Source of the DNA: Qipengyuania marincola
GTDB lineage: Bacteria > Pseudomonadota > Alphaproteobacteria > Sphingomonadales > Sphingomonadaceae
Assembly: GCF_029688625.1 (NCBI RefSeq)
Contig: NZ_JARULC010000003.1
Span: 496,001 to 560,000 of the forward strand
DNA length: 64,000 nt
Reading direction: 5' to 3'
Below the pieces are notes generated by a model. It saw only the letters and a program-made list of their open reading frames with translations. It was not told the DNA's origin and searched no databases. Below, piece after piece: positions 55,909 to 64,000 of this stretch. Both the position numbers and the translations under genes were made by a program. Numbering within the stretch: the first letter of the stretch is position 1; the number at the start of each line of letters is the position of its first letter.

Positions 55909-57204
55909 ATGAGCGCTTCACTCAAATCTGCCATGCCCGGCAATCGCGACCCTTTCGCCGCATTCCTGTGCGACGAAGCGGCGCTGGACGTCCTGCGCCC
56001 GGTGGTGATCGAGCTCGGCTGGCAGCCGGAGAAATGCAACAAGGGCGGTCTGCGCAATGCGATCCAGTCGCTGTCGGTGTCGGCTAGCCCCAACATCCTG
56101 ATGGTCGACTTGTCGGAAAGCGGCGACCCGCTGAACGACATCAACGCCCTTGCCGAAGTTTGCGAACCGGGCACGGTGGTGATCGCGATTGGCCAGGTGA
56201 ACGACGTTCGCCTCTATCGCGACCTGCTTGCCAGCGGCATCCACGACTATCTCCTCAAGCCGCTGAGCGCCAGCGTGCTGCGGGATTCGCTCAACCAGGC
56301 GCAGGCGGTCTTCACCGCCCCGCGCATGAGCGACGAGGAAATGGCCAAGCGGCATATTTCGACCGCGGTCATCGGAACGCGGGGCGGCGTCGGGGCATCG
56401 ACGCTGGCGACCTCGCTGTCCTGGATCTTCTCGGCGGAACGCAAGATGTCGACCGCCCTGCTTGACCTCGATGTCCACTTCGGGACCGGCGCACTTACGC
56501 TCGACCTCGAACCGGGCCGCGGCCTGACCGATGCGATCGACAATCCCAGCCGTATCGACGGTCTGTTCATCGAGCGCGCCATGATCCGCGCCAACGACAA
56601 TCTCGCGATCCTGTCGGCCGAAGCGCCGATCAACCAGCCGCTGATGACCGATGGTTCGGCCTTCATGCAGCTGCAGGACGAATTCCGTCACGCGTTCGAA
56701 ATGACCGTGGTGGATATGCCGCGAAACATGATGATCAACTTCCCGCATCTCCTCAACGAGGTGAATGTAGTGGTGCTCGCAACGGAGATGTCGCTTGCCT
56801 CGGCGCGGGATTCGATCCGTATCCTGTCCTGGCTCAAGACCAATGCTCCGCATGCGACCCCGCTGATCATCGCCAACAAGGTCCAGCCTGGCGCTGCTGA
56901 AATCAGCAAGGTCGATTTCGAAGCTTCGATTGAACGGAAGATCGATGTCTCCGTACCCTTCGATCAGAAGGCAGCCGCCAACGCTGCCAAGCTGGGCAAG
57001 ACCTTCATCGAAGCCAACGGTGCCTCGAAGGCCGGCTCGGCGATAAAGCAGGTCGCCTCGCGGATCATCGCCATCGGTCACGAAGGTGAGGAAGAAGATG
57101 GCGAGGAAGCGGCGAAGAAGTCGCTGCTCGGCGGGCTCGATTTCAAGGGACTGCTGTCGAAGAAAAAAGGCGCCAGCGCCGAACCCGCGGAAGCGGTCGA
57201 ATAA
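55909..57204 (+). CDS. cpaE: CpaE/TadZ, pilus localisation ATPase-like protein
   Basis: CpaE directs Tad machinery placement, usually to a pole. The 431-residue protein has an N-terminal atypical receiver-like domain (about 15-130) and a MinD/ParA-like domain with GTRGGVGAST at 156-165. LLDLDVHFGTGALTLDLEPG and VVDMPRN follow, with a charged C-terminal tail ending in EEDGEEAAKK and a Lys/Ala-rich stretch. The P-loop lacks both usual lysines, consistent with weak or absent ATPase activity in this family. It lies 3 nt after cpaD. Confidence 0.94.
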   Translation: MSASLKSAMPGNRDPFAAFLCDEAALDVLRPVVIELGWQPEKCNKGGLRNAIQSLSVSASPNILMVDLSESGDPLNDINALAEVCEPGTVVIAIGQVNDVRLYRDLLASGIHDYLLKPLSASVLRDSLNQAQAVFTAPRMSDEEMAKRHISTAVIGTRGGVGASTLATSLSWIFSAERKMSTALLDLDVHFGTGALTLDLEPGRGLTDAIDNPSRIDGLFIERAMIRANDNLAILSAEAPINQPLMTDGSAFMQLQDEFRHAFEMTVVDMPRNMMINFPHLLNEVNVVVLATEMSLASARDSIRILSWLKTNAPHATPLIIANKVQPGAAEISKVDFEASIERKIDVSVPFDQKAAANAAKLGKTFIEANGASKAGSAIKQVASRIIAIGHEGEEEDGEEAAKKSLLGGLDFKGLLSKKKGASAEPAEAVE

Positions 57205-57276
57205 GGACGCTCCGGGTCCGGCGCATGCCTCCGGACCCGGCCAGCGATCAACGAATACAGGGGACGGAGTCAGCGA

Positions 57277-58248
57277 ATGGATATCATTCAAGTCGTATTG
57301 CTAGCGATGGGGATATTGGCCCTGCTCGCTATCGGCTATGCGCTGGTCGCCGGACCCGATGCGGCCAAAGCGAGCCAGCGGCGCCTGCAACAGGTGCGCT
57401 ATCGCCACTCCGAAAGCACCGACGCAAAAGTCGAATCGCAGTTAAAAAAGGCGATCGCTTCGCGCAAACCCAAGCGGCACAAGGTCGCCGGGTCGACCTC
57501 GCGTGTCGATGCATTGGCCATCCGGCTTGATCGCACCGGTAAGAACTGGACGCTCAGCCACTACGCCTATGTCTCGATCGGTATCGGCCTCGTCGTCGCG
57601 CTCTTGCTGTTCCTGCAAAGCGGCTCGCCTGCGCTGTCACTCGGCATCGGCGTCCTGGTGGGCGCCGGCCTGCCCCACTTTATTGTTGGTCGCCAGATCA
57701 ACAAGCGCACGGCACAGTTCAACGCCAAGTTCGCAGATGCCATCGAACTGCTCGTGCGCGGCCTGCGCTCCGGCCTCCCCGTAACCGAAACGCTTGCAGT
57801 CGTGTCGCAGGAAATCGGCGGCCCGGTCGGACAGGAGTTTCGCGGGATCGTGGAGCGTATCAAGATCGGCAAGACCATGGAGGATGCACTGCAGGATACT
57901 GCCGACCGTCTCGGCATTCCGGAGTTCAACTTCTTCTGCATTACCCTGGCGATCCAGCGCGAAACGGGCGGCAACCTTGCTGAAACGCTTTCGAACCTCG
58001 CCGACGTGCTGCGCAAGCGCGCGCAGATGAAGCTCAAGATCAAGGCAATGAGCTCGGAATCGAAGGCTTCCGCCTACATCGTCGGTTCGATGCCCTTCAT
58101 CGTGTTCCTCCTCGTCTACGTTATGAACCCCGACTACGTCTCGGGTTTCTTCACCGACGATCGTCTGATCATCGCCGGTCTCGGCGGGCTTACGTGGATG
58201 AGCATCGGCGCCTTCATCATGGCCAAGATGGTCAACTTCGAAATCTGA
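57277..58248 (+). CDS. tadB: TadB, Tad inner-membrane platform protein
   Basis: TadB is a GspF-family protein of the inner-membrane platform for Flp pili. The 323-residue protein has an N-terminal membrane segment, further segments near 90-125, and a T2SSF domain (FADAIELLVRGLRSGLPVTETLAVVSQEIGGPVGQEF and QRETGGNLAETLSNLADVLRKRA). Two C-terminal segments end it. It begins 72 nt after cpaE with GGGGACGGAG upstream, and no cpaF gene intervenes. Confidence 0.93.
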   Translation: MDIIQVVLLAMGILALLAIGYALVAGPDAAKASQRRLQQVRYRHSESTDAKVESQLKKAIASRKPKRHKVAGSTSRVDALAIRLDRTGKNWTLSHYAYVSIGIGLVVALLLFLQSGSPALSLGIGVLVGAGLPHFIVGRQINKRTAQFNAKFADAIELLVRGLRSGLPVTETLAVVSQEIGGPVGQEFRGIVERIKIGKTMEDALQDTADRLGIPEFNFFCITLAIQRETGGNLAETLSNLADVLRKRAQMKLKIKAMSSESKASAYIVGSMPFIVFLLVYVMNPDYVSGFFTDDRLIIAGLGGLTWMSIGAFIMAKMVNFEI

Positions 58249-58266
58249 GCAGGGAAGAGACTGACC

Positions 58267-59274
58267 ATGGATCCCTCAACCGGCCCAAAGCTTCTCGGCT
58301 TCGACGTCATCCTCGTCGGCTCGATCCTCGCCGGGATCGCCGCCCTCGCCGTCCTGTTCGCGATCTATACTGCCGTCACGATCAAGGATCCGATGGCCAA
58401 GCGCGTCAAGGCGCTGGAAGGGCGCCGCGAAGAGCTGAAAAGCGGCCTCATGACCGCAGGCACGAAGAAGCGCCAGAGCCTCGTCCGCAAGACCGATACC
58501 ACAGAAAAGCTCAAGGACACCTTGGGCAATATGAAGGTCCTGCAGCAGAGCCAGGTCGAGGTCGTGCAGCAGAAGCTGGCTCACGCCGGCATTCGAAACA
58601 AGGAACTCGCGGTCGTTGTGATCGCGGCGCGCATCGTCCTGCCGATCTTGCTTGGCGGAACGGCATTCCTGTGCATCTTCCTGCTTGACATGTTCCCCGA
58701 CTGGGGCGGGATCAAGCGCAATGGCGCGCTCGCAGCCGCGGTGTTCGTCGGGTACAAGGGCCCCGAAATCTACATCGGCAACATCGCAAAGAAGCGTTCC
58801 GATGCCATTCGCAAAGGTCTGCCCGACGCGCTCGACTTGCTGGTCATCTGTGCCGAAGCGGGCCTGACCGTCGATGCTGCCTTCAACCGCGTCGCGAAGG
58901 AACTTGGTCGGGCCTATCCCGAACTGGGCGACGAATTCGCTCTTACGGCGATCGAACTGTCCTTCCTCAACGAGCGGCGCAAGGCCTTCAACAACCTCGC
59001 CTATCGCGTCGATCTCGATGCGGTGAAAGGCGTGGTCACGACCATGGTGCAGACGGAGAAATACGGTACGCCGCTTGCGTCTGCCCTGCGTGTCCTGTCG
59101 GCCGAATTCCGCAATGAGCGCATGATGCGCGCGGAAGAGAAGGCGGCGCGCCTGCCGGCGATCATGACCGTGCCGCTGATCCTTTTCATCCTTCCGGTCC
59201 TGTTCATCGTCATTCTTGGCCCGGCGGCCTGTTCGATCGCCGACGCCTTTAGCGGCGGAGCGATGGGCGGCTGA
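58267..59274 (+). CDS. tadC: TadC, Tad inner-membrane platform protein
   Basis: TadC partners TadB. The 335-residue protein has an N-terminal membrane segment, a charged region, then the T2SSF domain with KGLPDALDLLVICAEAGLTVDAAFNRVAKEL and ALRVLSAEFRNERMMRAEEKAARLPAIMTVPL. A final membrane segment follows. It begins 18 nt after tadB. A strong hairpin follows within 35 nt. No TadD (TPR) or further pilus genes come after. Confidence 0.93.
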   Translation: MDPSTGPKLLGFDVILVGSILAGIAALAVLFAIYTAVTIKDPMAKRVKALEGRREELKSGLMTAGTKKRQSLVRKTDTTEKLKDTLGNMKVLQQSQVEVVQQKLAHAGIRNKELAVVVIAARIVLPILLGGTAFLCIFLLDMFPDWGGIKRNGALAAAVFVGYKGPEIYIGNIAKKRSDAIRKGLPDALDLLVICAEAGLTVDAAFNRVAKELGRAYPELGDEFALTAIELSFLNERRKAFNNLAYRVDLDAVKGVVTTMVQTEKYGTPLASALRVLSAEFRNERMMRAEEKAARLPAIMTVPLILFILPVLFIVILGPAACSIADAFSGGAMGG

Positions 59275-59305
59275 TAGTCTCCGACCATTCCAGTTCGCCC
59301 AACGA

Positions 59306-59337
59306 AGCCTGGCCGACCTCTAGTCGGCCAGGCTTTG
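59306..59337. terminator. Bidirectional terminator between tadC and marR
   Basis: AGCCTGGCCGAC at 59306-59317 pairs perfectly over 12 bp with GTCGGCCAGGCT at 59323-59334 around a 5-nt loop, followed by TTTG on the plus strand. The marR stop codon (TAG on the minus strand) lies in the loop. It closes the Tad unit, and the same DNA is the end of marR. Confidence 0.75.
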
Positions 59338-59790
59338 TGCGTCGAACTCACCAGCGTTTTCGCGCACGCGGTGCAGCATGTCGCGCAGCATCGCACGCTC
59401 GTCGTCGCTGAGGACGGCGAAAAGCTCTTCCTCGATCTGGCGCGCCAGCGGCATGATCCCGGCATGGACTGCCCTACCCTCCACCGTCAGTTCGAGCAGA
59501 TGCGAGCGGCCGTCCTTTGCATTGGGCGAGCGCCGGACAAGTCCGCGCTCTTCCAGCCGCTTGCAGGAGCGGTTTACCGGTACCTTGTCCATCAGCGTAA
59601 GCTGCGACAGGTCCCGCTGGGTCAGCGCTCCGCTATCGCCCAGCACGGCCATGATGCGCCATTCGGTCGTCTTCAGCGCGAACCGTTTGCGATATTGCTC
59701 GGCGATGCGCGTGGAGACGGCGTTCGAGGCAACGGAAAGCTGGTAAGGCAGGAAGTCCGCGAGACGCGGCGATAGCTGGCGGCTGGGCAT
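59320..59790 (-). CDS. MarR-family transcriptional regulator
   Basis: A 156-residue winged-helix regulator. It has the DNA-binding part EWRIMAVLGDSGALTQRDLSQLTLMDKVPVNRSCKRLEERGLVRRSPNAKDGRSHLLELT, including the wing, between dimerisation helices. It lies 67 nt downstream of the crotonase gene on the same strand. It may respond to aromatic or CoA-type ligands, as many MarRs near CoA-metabolism genes do, but that is inference. Confidence 0.9.
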   Translation of the reverse strand: MPSRQLSPRLADFLPYQLSVASNAVSTRIAEQYRKRFALKTTEWRIMAVLGDSGALTQRDLSQLTLMDKVPVNRSCKRLEERGLVRRSPNAKDGRSHLLELTVEGRAVHAGIMPLARQIEEELFAVLSDDERAMLRDMLHRVRENAGEFDAQSLAD

Positions 59791-59857
59791 GGTGCCTTAC
59801 TTACGCCCCATGGCCACCTTGGCAACCCGGTTGCACGCGTGACTGTCGCAATGGCAA

Positions 59858-60727
59858 CTACTTGTAGGCAGGCTCCTCCCACCAGGGGTAGAAGTCCGGC
59901 ATGTCCTCGCTCACCGTGTCGGGATAGTTCGGCGCGCGCTTCTCGAGGAAGCTCGCGATGCCCTCCCTGGCGTCCGCGCTGCGGCTGAGGCGATAGATCG
60001 CCCGGCTGTCCACCCGATGCGCGTCCATCGGGTGGCCGCCCGCGCCGTTGTGCCACAGCATAGCGCGGGTCATCGCCACCGACACGGCAGAGGTGTTGTC
60101 CGCGATTTCGCGCGCGATTCCGACTGCTGCATCCATAAGCTCGTCCTGCGGGTGAACCGAGCGTACCAGGCCACGCTCCAACGCTTCGCCCGCATCGATC
60201 AGTCGCCCGGTCATGCACCATTCGAGCGCGGTCTGCATGCCGACCAGCCGCGGCAGAAACCAGCTCGAGGCGGCCTCGGGCACGATGCCGCGCCGCGCGA
60301 AGACGAAGCCATAGCGCGCCGTATCGCTGGCTAGGCGGATGTCGAAAGGCAACTGCATGGTTGCCCCGACGCCGACCGCGACGCCGTTGCAGGCGCCGAT
60401 CAGCGGCTTCTTCGACTGGAACAGCCTAAGCGTCAGCCGCCCGCCCCCATCGCGCACGCGCTCGTCGGAGAAATCCTCCACAGGGTTCGGATCGGAGAAC
60501 ACCTGCCCCCCACCCTCCGGTGTCAGGTCGGCGCCCGCGCAGAAGGCCCGCTCGCCATGCCCGGTCACGATCACAGCCCGCACGCTGTCGTCCGCATCGG
60601 TCGTGTCGAGCGCGTCGATGAATTCGTCCATCATTGTCCGCGTGAAGGCGTTCATCTTCTCAGGCCGATGAAGCGTCACGGTGGCGATGCCCTCGGCGAT
60701 ATCGAGCTTGATCTGCGTGTAGGACAT
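59858..60727 (-). CDS. Enoyl-CoA hydratase/isomerase (crotonase family)
   Basis: A 289-residue crotonase-fold protein from the ATG at 60727. The N-terminal VTLHRPEKMNAFTRTMMDEF and GHGERAFCAGADLTP (oxyanion hole) are present, with PLIGACNGVAVGVGATMQLPFDIRLAS and a GIVPEAASSWFLPRLVG segment. It resembles enoyl-CoA hydratases of fatty-acid or aromatic degradation, but the exact substrate is open. It is upstream of the MarR gene. An inverted repeat lies 32 nt before the start. Confidence 0.9.
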   Translation of the reverse strand: MSYTQIKLDIAEGIATVTLHRPEKMNAFTRTMMDEFIDALDTTDADDSVRAVIVTGHGERAFCAGADLTPEGGGQVFSDPNPVEDFSDERVRDGGGRLTLRLFQSKKPLIGACNGVAVGVGATMQLPFDIRLASDTARYGFVFARRGIVPEAASSWFLPRLVGMQTALEWCMTGRLIDAGEALERGLVRSVHPQDELMDAAVGIAREIADNTSAVSVAMTRAMLWHNGAGGHPMDAHRVDSRAIYRLSRSADAREGIASFLEKRAPNYPDTVSEDMPDFYPWWEEPAYK

Positions 60728-60758
60728 ATGTTGGCTTTCTCTCCTCTCAGTACCCCGA

Positions 60759-60785
60759 CATGGACCGCATGTTACACGGTCCATG
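60759..60785. promoter_or_regulatory. Inverted repeat before the crotonase gene
   Basis: CATGGACCG at 60759-60767 and CGGTCCATG at 60777-60785 are exact 9-bp arms around a 9-nt spacer. This is the size and spacing of a dimeric regulator site, such as a MarR- or TetR-type operator. A MarR gene follows the crotonase. The region 60786-61024 contains no gene I can support. Confidence 0.45.
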
Positions 60786-61024
60786 CAAGGAAAACTTTGG
60801 TCGCCCGGAAACCGTGGCAGGAATTGGCGAAAGTGAAATGGGATTGCTCACGGCGACGATAGTGTCAGCCAGATCGCCAGTAGGAAAGGCGATGTCCGCT
60901 TCCCGGACGCAGTGGCCCGGCGAGCCAGCTTTCGAGCCGTCCCTGCATATGAAAGAAGGATGTTTTTGCGCCACTTGCCATGAACAGCTTCCAGCAAAAG
61001 CCCTCCTGATGTAGCTTGGCCTTG

Positions 61025-62302
61025 GTGGAATTGACCGAACATCCCATGCGCCGCGAACTGGTCGGCGAGATGCACCTGAGACGGTTCGCACCAGTTGCCG
61101 CACCCGCCACCATCCTCCAGGCAGTGCTGTTGGTCGGGGAGGACGAAAGAGACGACGAATTTCAGCGCCTCGCTACGCTGGCGCTGGATCACGACGTCGA
61201 TCTGCACCCGAAGGCGCGGCACGCGCTCATCGCTCTTGGCGATGGCCTGATCTTTCTGTGGGAACGCCATACCGAGGCAACGACGCTGACGATAATCGCT
61301 GAAACGCGGGTCGAGGACACCAGCGCGGATCTGCCCCAATTTCTCGAGCGGTGGCCCGGCCTGATAGTGCGGGCCACCAGGATCCATGTCGAAAAGGATG
61401 TCGCAGGCGCTCAGAGCCGGTTGGAGGCAATGAACTTCGAAGACGACGAACTGGTTTGCTGCGGGGTCAATTCCGGAGTGATGATGTGGTCGGATTTCCG
61501 CATCCGGAAAGACGGGTTCGGTCGGCTGTTGGTCACCGCCGGGAAAGCCGGACCAGCCGAACTCGGCCGGATCATCCAGCGCCTGCAGGAACTGGGAAAT
61601 TACCGCAATCTGGCGCTGCTCGGCCTGCCTGAAGTCCGTCGTCTCACTCCAACACTCACCGATCTGGAGAAACGGCTCGCGCGCTATTCGAAAGAACTCG
61701 GAGAAGAAGGGACCGAAAGCGACGAACGCCTGATGCTGGACCTTTCCGCGCTATCGGCCGAACTGGCGCAATTGCGAGTGGCGAGCAGTTACCGCCTCAG
61801 CGCCAGCCGCGCTTACGCGCAGATCGTGATGGACCGGCTAGATGCGCTGTCGATTACGCCGGTGGAGGGCTATCAGGATCTGGCCGAATTCACCGAACGG
61901 CGCCTCGTACCGGGAATGCGGACTTGCGACAGTTTCGTCGAACGGCTGCGGCGGCTGTCGGAGCGGGTCGGGGACGCGATCGCCCTCCTCAACACCCGGA
62001 TCGATACGCGGATCAAGGCGCAGAACCTCGAACTGCTGCGTTCGATGGAAAGCAGCTTCAATCTCCAGCTCAGGCTCCAGCATCTCGTGGAAGCTCTTTC
62101 GGTGATCGCGGCCAGCTATTACGCGGTCGGCCTGATCGCTTTCATCCTGAAAGGTGCGAAAGCCTTTCCCGACTGGAATTCGATCGACCTGCTTCTCGCA
62201 GTCATCACCCCGCTCGTGATACTCGGGATATTTGCGTTGGTCAGTTTGATGAGGAAACGGTATCTCGGCGAAACGTCCGATAGCATTGCGAAAGTGGAGT
62301 AA
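61025..62302 (+). CDS. DUF3422 family membrane protein
   Basis: A 425-residue protein matching the DUF3422 family by layout: the N-terminal EHPMRRELVGEMHLRRFAPV, a central VHVEK-like region (IHVEKDVAG) and long helices. Two C-terminal membrane segments lie near 350-380 and 385-410. No ATG occurs before the conserved HP. Candidate starts are TTG 61016, TTG 61022, GTG 61025 and TTG 61031, with ATG 61046 after it. GTG 61025 is used here. Function is unknown for the family. Confidence 0.85.
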   Translation: MELTEHPMRRELVGEMHLRRFAPVAAPATILQAVLLVGEDERDDEFQRLATLALDHDVDLHPKARHALIALGDGLIFLWERHTEATTLTIIAETRVEDTSADLPQFLERWPGLIVRATRIHVEKDVAGAQSRLEAMNFEDDELVCCGVNSGVMMWSDFRIRKDGFGRLLVTAGKAGPAELGRIIQRLQELGNYRNLALLGLPEVRRLTPTLTDLEKRLARYSKELGEEGTESDERLMLDLSALSAELAQLRVASSYRLSASRAYAQIVMDRLDALSITPVEGYQDLAEFTERRLVPGMRTCDSFVERLRRLSERVGDAIALLNTRIDTRIKAQNLELLRSMESSFNLQLRLQHLVEALSVIAASYYAVGLIAFILKGAKAFPDWNSIDLLLAVITPLVILGIFALVSLMRKRYLGETSDSIAKVE

Positions 62303-62376
62303 CCGCTAGGATTGACAGAAAAAGGTGTCTATAGCGTTTGACGAGAAGGGTTCAGAACGACCGAGGAGAAGGTGTG

Positions 62377-62961
62377 ATGAGGAATATGAATGCCCTGAAG
62401 GGCGGCGTCGCCGTCGCAGCGCTACTTGCCTTGGCTGCATGCGGCAGCCGCGCGGACGAGGAAGCTGCCGAACCGGCTGCCGCTCCCGAACCCGCCGCCA
62501 CTGCCACCGAAGCTGCTCCCGCTGCGGCGATGGAGCCCGAGGTCGAACCCAATGGCAACGTCATCGAAATCCAGATGCTGACACGCGATCCCGACGGCAG
62601 CGGCATGCAGGTCTTCAAACCGCGCCTGATCACTGCTCAGGTCGGCGACACCATCCGGTTCGTGCCCACCGACCCCACGCACCAGTCCTCGTCGATCGCA
62701 GGCATGATCCCCGAAGGAACGCGCGGCTGGGAAGGCGAAGTCAATCAGCCGGTCGAATATGTCGTGCCCAAGCCGGGCATCTATGGATACCAGTGCGTAC
62801 CGCACTATTCGGCGGGCATGGTCGGACTGATCATCGTCGAGGGTGATGGCATGACGGACAATCTCGAGGCTGCAAAGGCGGTTACGCATCCGGGCCTTGC
62901 AGGTCGCGAGTTCACGGAAATCTTCGAACAGGCCCAGTCCGAAGGCATGCTGTCCCAGTAA
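62377..62961 (+). CDS. Pseudoazurin-like cupredoxin lipoprotein
   Basis: A 194-residue protein with signal peptide and lipobox LAAC (Cys22), then an Ala/Pro/Glu-rich linker of about 35 residues and one cupredoxin domain. The type 1 copper ligands are His102 (PTHQSS), Cys140, His143 and Met148 (YQCVPHYSAGMVG), in the pseudoazurin spacing C-x2-H-x4-M. The ATG at 62377 has GAGGAGAAGG upstream. A lipoprotein anchor suggests the outer or inner membrane face on the periplasmic side. The electron partner is unknown. Confidence 0.9.
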   Translation: MRNMNALKGGVAVAALLALAACGSRADEEAAEPAAAPEPAATATEAAPAAAMEPEVEPNGNVIEIQMLTRDPDGSGMQVFKPRLITAQVGDTIRFVPTDPTHQSSSIAGMIPEGTRGWEGEVNQPVEYVVPKPGIYGYQCVPHYSAGMVGLIIVEGDGMTDNLEAAKAVTHPGLAGREFTEIFEQAQSEGMLSQ

Positions 62962-62994
62962 ACGCTTCGGCGCCAGCCGAACGAGCCAGTCAAA

Positions 62995-63040
62995 CAAGAA
63001 GGCCCGGCTGGCCTTACGGAGAGCCGGGCCTTCTTGCTTT
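62995..63040. terminator. Strong intrinsic terminator, possibly bidirectional
   Basis: CAAGAAGGCCCGGCT at 62995-63009 pairs perfectly with AGCCGGGCCTTCTTG at 63022-63036 (15 bp) around a 12-nt loop, followed by CTTTTC. It lies 33 nt after the cupredoxin stop and 20 nt from the end of the small membrane protein gene, so it can serve both. Confidence 0.85.
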
Positions 63041-63057
63041 TCAAGCTGTCCGCGCCG

Positions 63058-63273
63058 TCAGCGGTCGATGAAATCGGTATCGTCCCGATCTTCTTTCTGG
63101 TGTTCCCGCGCTTCGCGGCGGCGCATCTCCTCTGCCGCCTTTCCTTCCGGCGTGTCCATCGGGTGACGGTTCTTCCGGCTCCGCATGAAAAGCGCAAAGG
63201 CGATCGCGAGGATCAGCACGATGATGATCAATGTGGTGAGCGACAGGCCGCCCAGCAGTGTTTCGGTGTTCAT
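63058..63273 (-). CDS. Small single-pass membrane protein
   Basis: A 71-residue protein with one membrane segment (LTTLIIIVLILAIAFALF, about 12-29) and a charged cytoplasmic tail rich in Arg, Glu and Asp (EEMRRREAREHQKEDRDD). It is convergent with the cupredoxin gene and shares the terminator. Similar short proteins occur before hemA in related genomes, but I cannot name a family. It may be co-transcribed with hemA, whose stop is 79 nt upstream. Confidence 0.7.
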   Translation of the reverse strand: MNTETLLGGLSLTTLIIIVLILAIAFALFMRSRKNRHPMDTPEGKAAEEMRRREAREHQKEDRDDTDFIDR

Positions 63274-63352
63274 CGGTTTGTCCTTCCCGCAGCAGCGCTT
63301 CGTGTATCGCCGCTTGCAATATCAACGAGCCGTGGGTTTCAGCGGTTCCGGC

Positions 63353-64000
63353 TCAGGCGGCTGTCGCCATCCGGGCGAGCTCGCATTGCGACCAGATCTC
63401 GCTCAGCGCCGTGATGAGGCGGTCGATATCGCCATCGTCATGCACCGGCGACGGGGTGAGGCGCAGGCGCTCGGTCCCGACGGGCACGGTCGGATAGTTG
63501 ATCGGCTGCACGTAGATGCCGTGATTGTCCATCAGCCAGTCGCTGATCCGTTTGCACTTGTGCGCATCGCCCACCATCACCGGGATGATGTGACTGGGAT
63601 TGGGCAGATGCGGGATGCCCATCGCATCGAGCCGCGCGCGGACTTGTGCGACGCGATCCTTCTGGCGCTCGCGCTCAGCATTGCTTGTCTTGAGATGCTT
63701 GATGCTGGCGCAGGCCCCGGCGGCCACGGCCGGCGGAAGGGCGGTGCTGAAAATGAAGCCGCTGGCGAAAGTGCGGACGAAATCGACCAGATCGGCCGAG
63801 GCAGCGATATAGCCGCCCATCACGCCGAAGGCCTTGCCAAGCGTCCCTTCGATGACCGTAATCCGGTCCATCAGGCCTTCGCGCTCGGCGACCCCACCGC
63901 CGCGCGGGCCGTAGAGGCCCACGGCGTGCACCTCGTCGATATAGCTCATCGCGCCGTGCTTCTCACAAACATCGAGAATATCCGCGATCGGGGCGATGTC
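63353..64000 (-). CDS. hemA: 5-aminolevulinate synthase, C4 pathway (C-terminal part, cut by window edge)
   Basis: ALAS condenses glycine and succinyl-CoA to 5-aminolevulinate, the alphaproteobacterial route to heme. About 215 C-terminal residues are present and the frame is open at the right edge. The PLP aspartate segment [21 protein letters not shown] is visible, and the PLP lysine is in [38 protein letters not shown] near the C-terminus is diagnostic of ALAS rather than other alpha-oxoamine synthases. Confidence 0.93.
   Translation of the reverse strand, partial: DIAPIADILDVCEKHGAMSYIDEVHAVGLYGPRGGGVAEREGLMDRITVIEGTLGKAFGVMGGYIAASADLVDFVRTFASGFIFSTALPPAVAAGACASIKHLKTSNAERERQKDRVAQVRARLDAMGIPHLPNPSHIIPVMVGDAHKCKRISDWLMDNHGIYVQPINYPTVPVGTERLRLTPSPVHDDGDIDRLITALSEIWSQCELARMATAA

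Noticed and set aside
60760..61014. Plus-strand ORF of 84 codons before the DUF3422 gene
   Set aside because: It begins inside the inverted repeat, has no clear domain and ends just before the real gene; probably chance.
62310..62340. TTGACA near TATAGC as a promoter for the cupredoxin gene
   Set aside because: The spacing is only about 12 nt, too short for a standard promoter.

Overview
The window is about 64 kb of a high-GC alphaproteobacterial chromosome, best matched to Sphingomonadales and probably Erythrobacteraceae. The signs are a dcw cluster led by mraZ, an arginyltransferase, TamAB, the argS-SPOR-nagZ-scpAB-tatABC block, a C4-type hemA (5-aminolevulinate synthase), a Tad/Cpa pilus locus and one perfect CtrA-type box. 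This placement comes from protein resemblance and gene order; no database search was possible. I see no rRNA, tRNA, CRISPR array, insertion sequence or prophage. Most of the window is core chromosome, with genes packed end to end.

Layout. 1-13311 (minus): division and cell-wall cluster mraZ-rsmH-ftsL-ftsI-murE-murF-mraY-murD-ftsW-murG-murC-murB, with murB cut by the window edge. Almost every junction is a 4-nt stop/start overlap. 13312-13657: the mraZ control region, with two facing arrays of GGG-core repeats spaced about 10 bp apart and two leader hairpins. 13658-16164 (minus): an uncharacterised lipoprotein and membrane protein pair, cysteine synthase and a 2Fe-2S ferredoxin. 16256-22443: DNA glycosylase, SDR oxidoreductase, pterin dehydratase, ccmAB, methionine aminopeptidase, a DUF3298-like lipoprotein and an M17 aminopeptidase. 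22519-25845 (plus): SH3 protein, argC, glnB (P-II) and glnA with a terminator.

26098-29367 is more accessory: a GTG-start XRE regulator with a 6-TM partner and a palindromic operator region, a GH24 lysozyme, a secreted CPPGLAKK-motif protein and a FAS1 lipoprotein. 29378-37988 (minus): tamB, tamA, bpt and ilvA, with a CtrA box before bpt. 38096-46991: secreted amidohydrolase, then tatCBA, scpBA, nagZ, a SPOR protein, argS and a lipoprotein. 47089-49487 (plus): ispH-thrB-rnhA. 49495-51780 (minus): YegP-like mini-protein, FAD oxidoreductase and an alpha/beta hydrolase.

51876-59274 (plus): Tad/Flp pilus genes cpaA-cpaB-cpaC-cpaD-cpaE-tadB-tadC, with neither the CpaF motor ATPase nor a pilin gene present. 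59320-64000: MarR regulator, crotonase, DUF3422 protein, a pseudoazurin-like copper lipoprotein, a small membrane protein and the 3' part of hemA.

The most unusual things here are regulatory rather than new enzymes: the paired repeat arrays and leader structure at mraZ, the XRE operator region, the CtrA box, the Tad locus without its motor, and a low-GC patch inside murD. I found no clear wholly new system.
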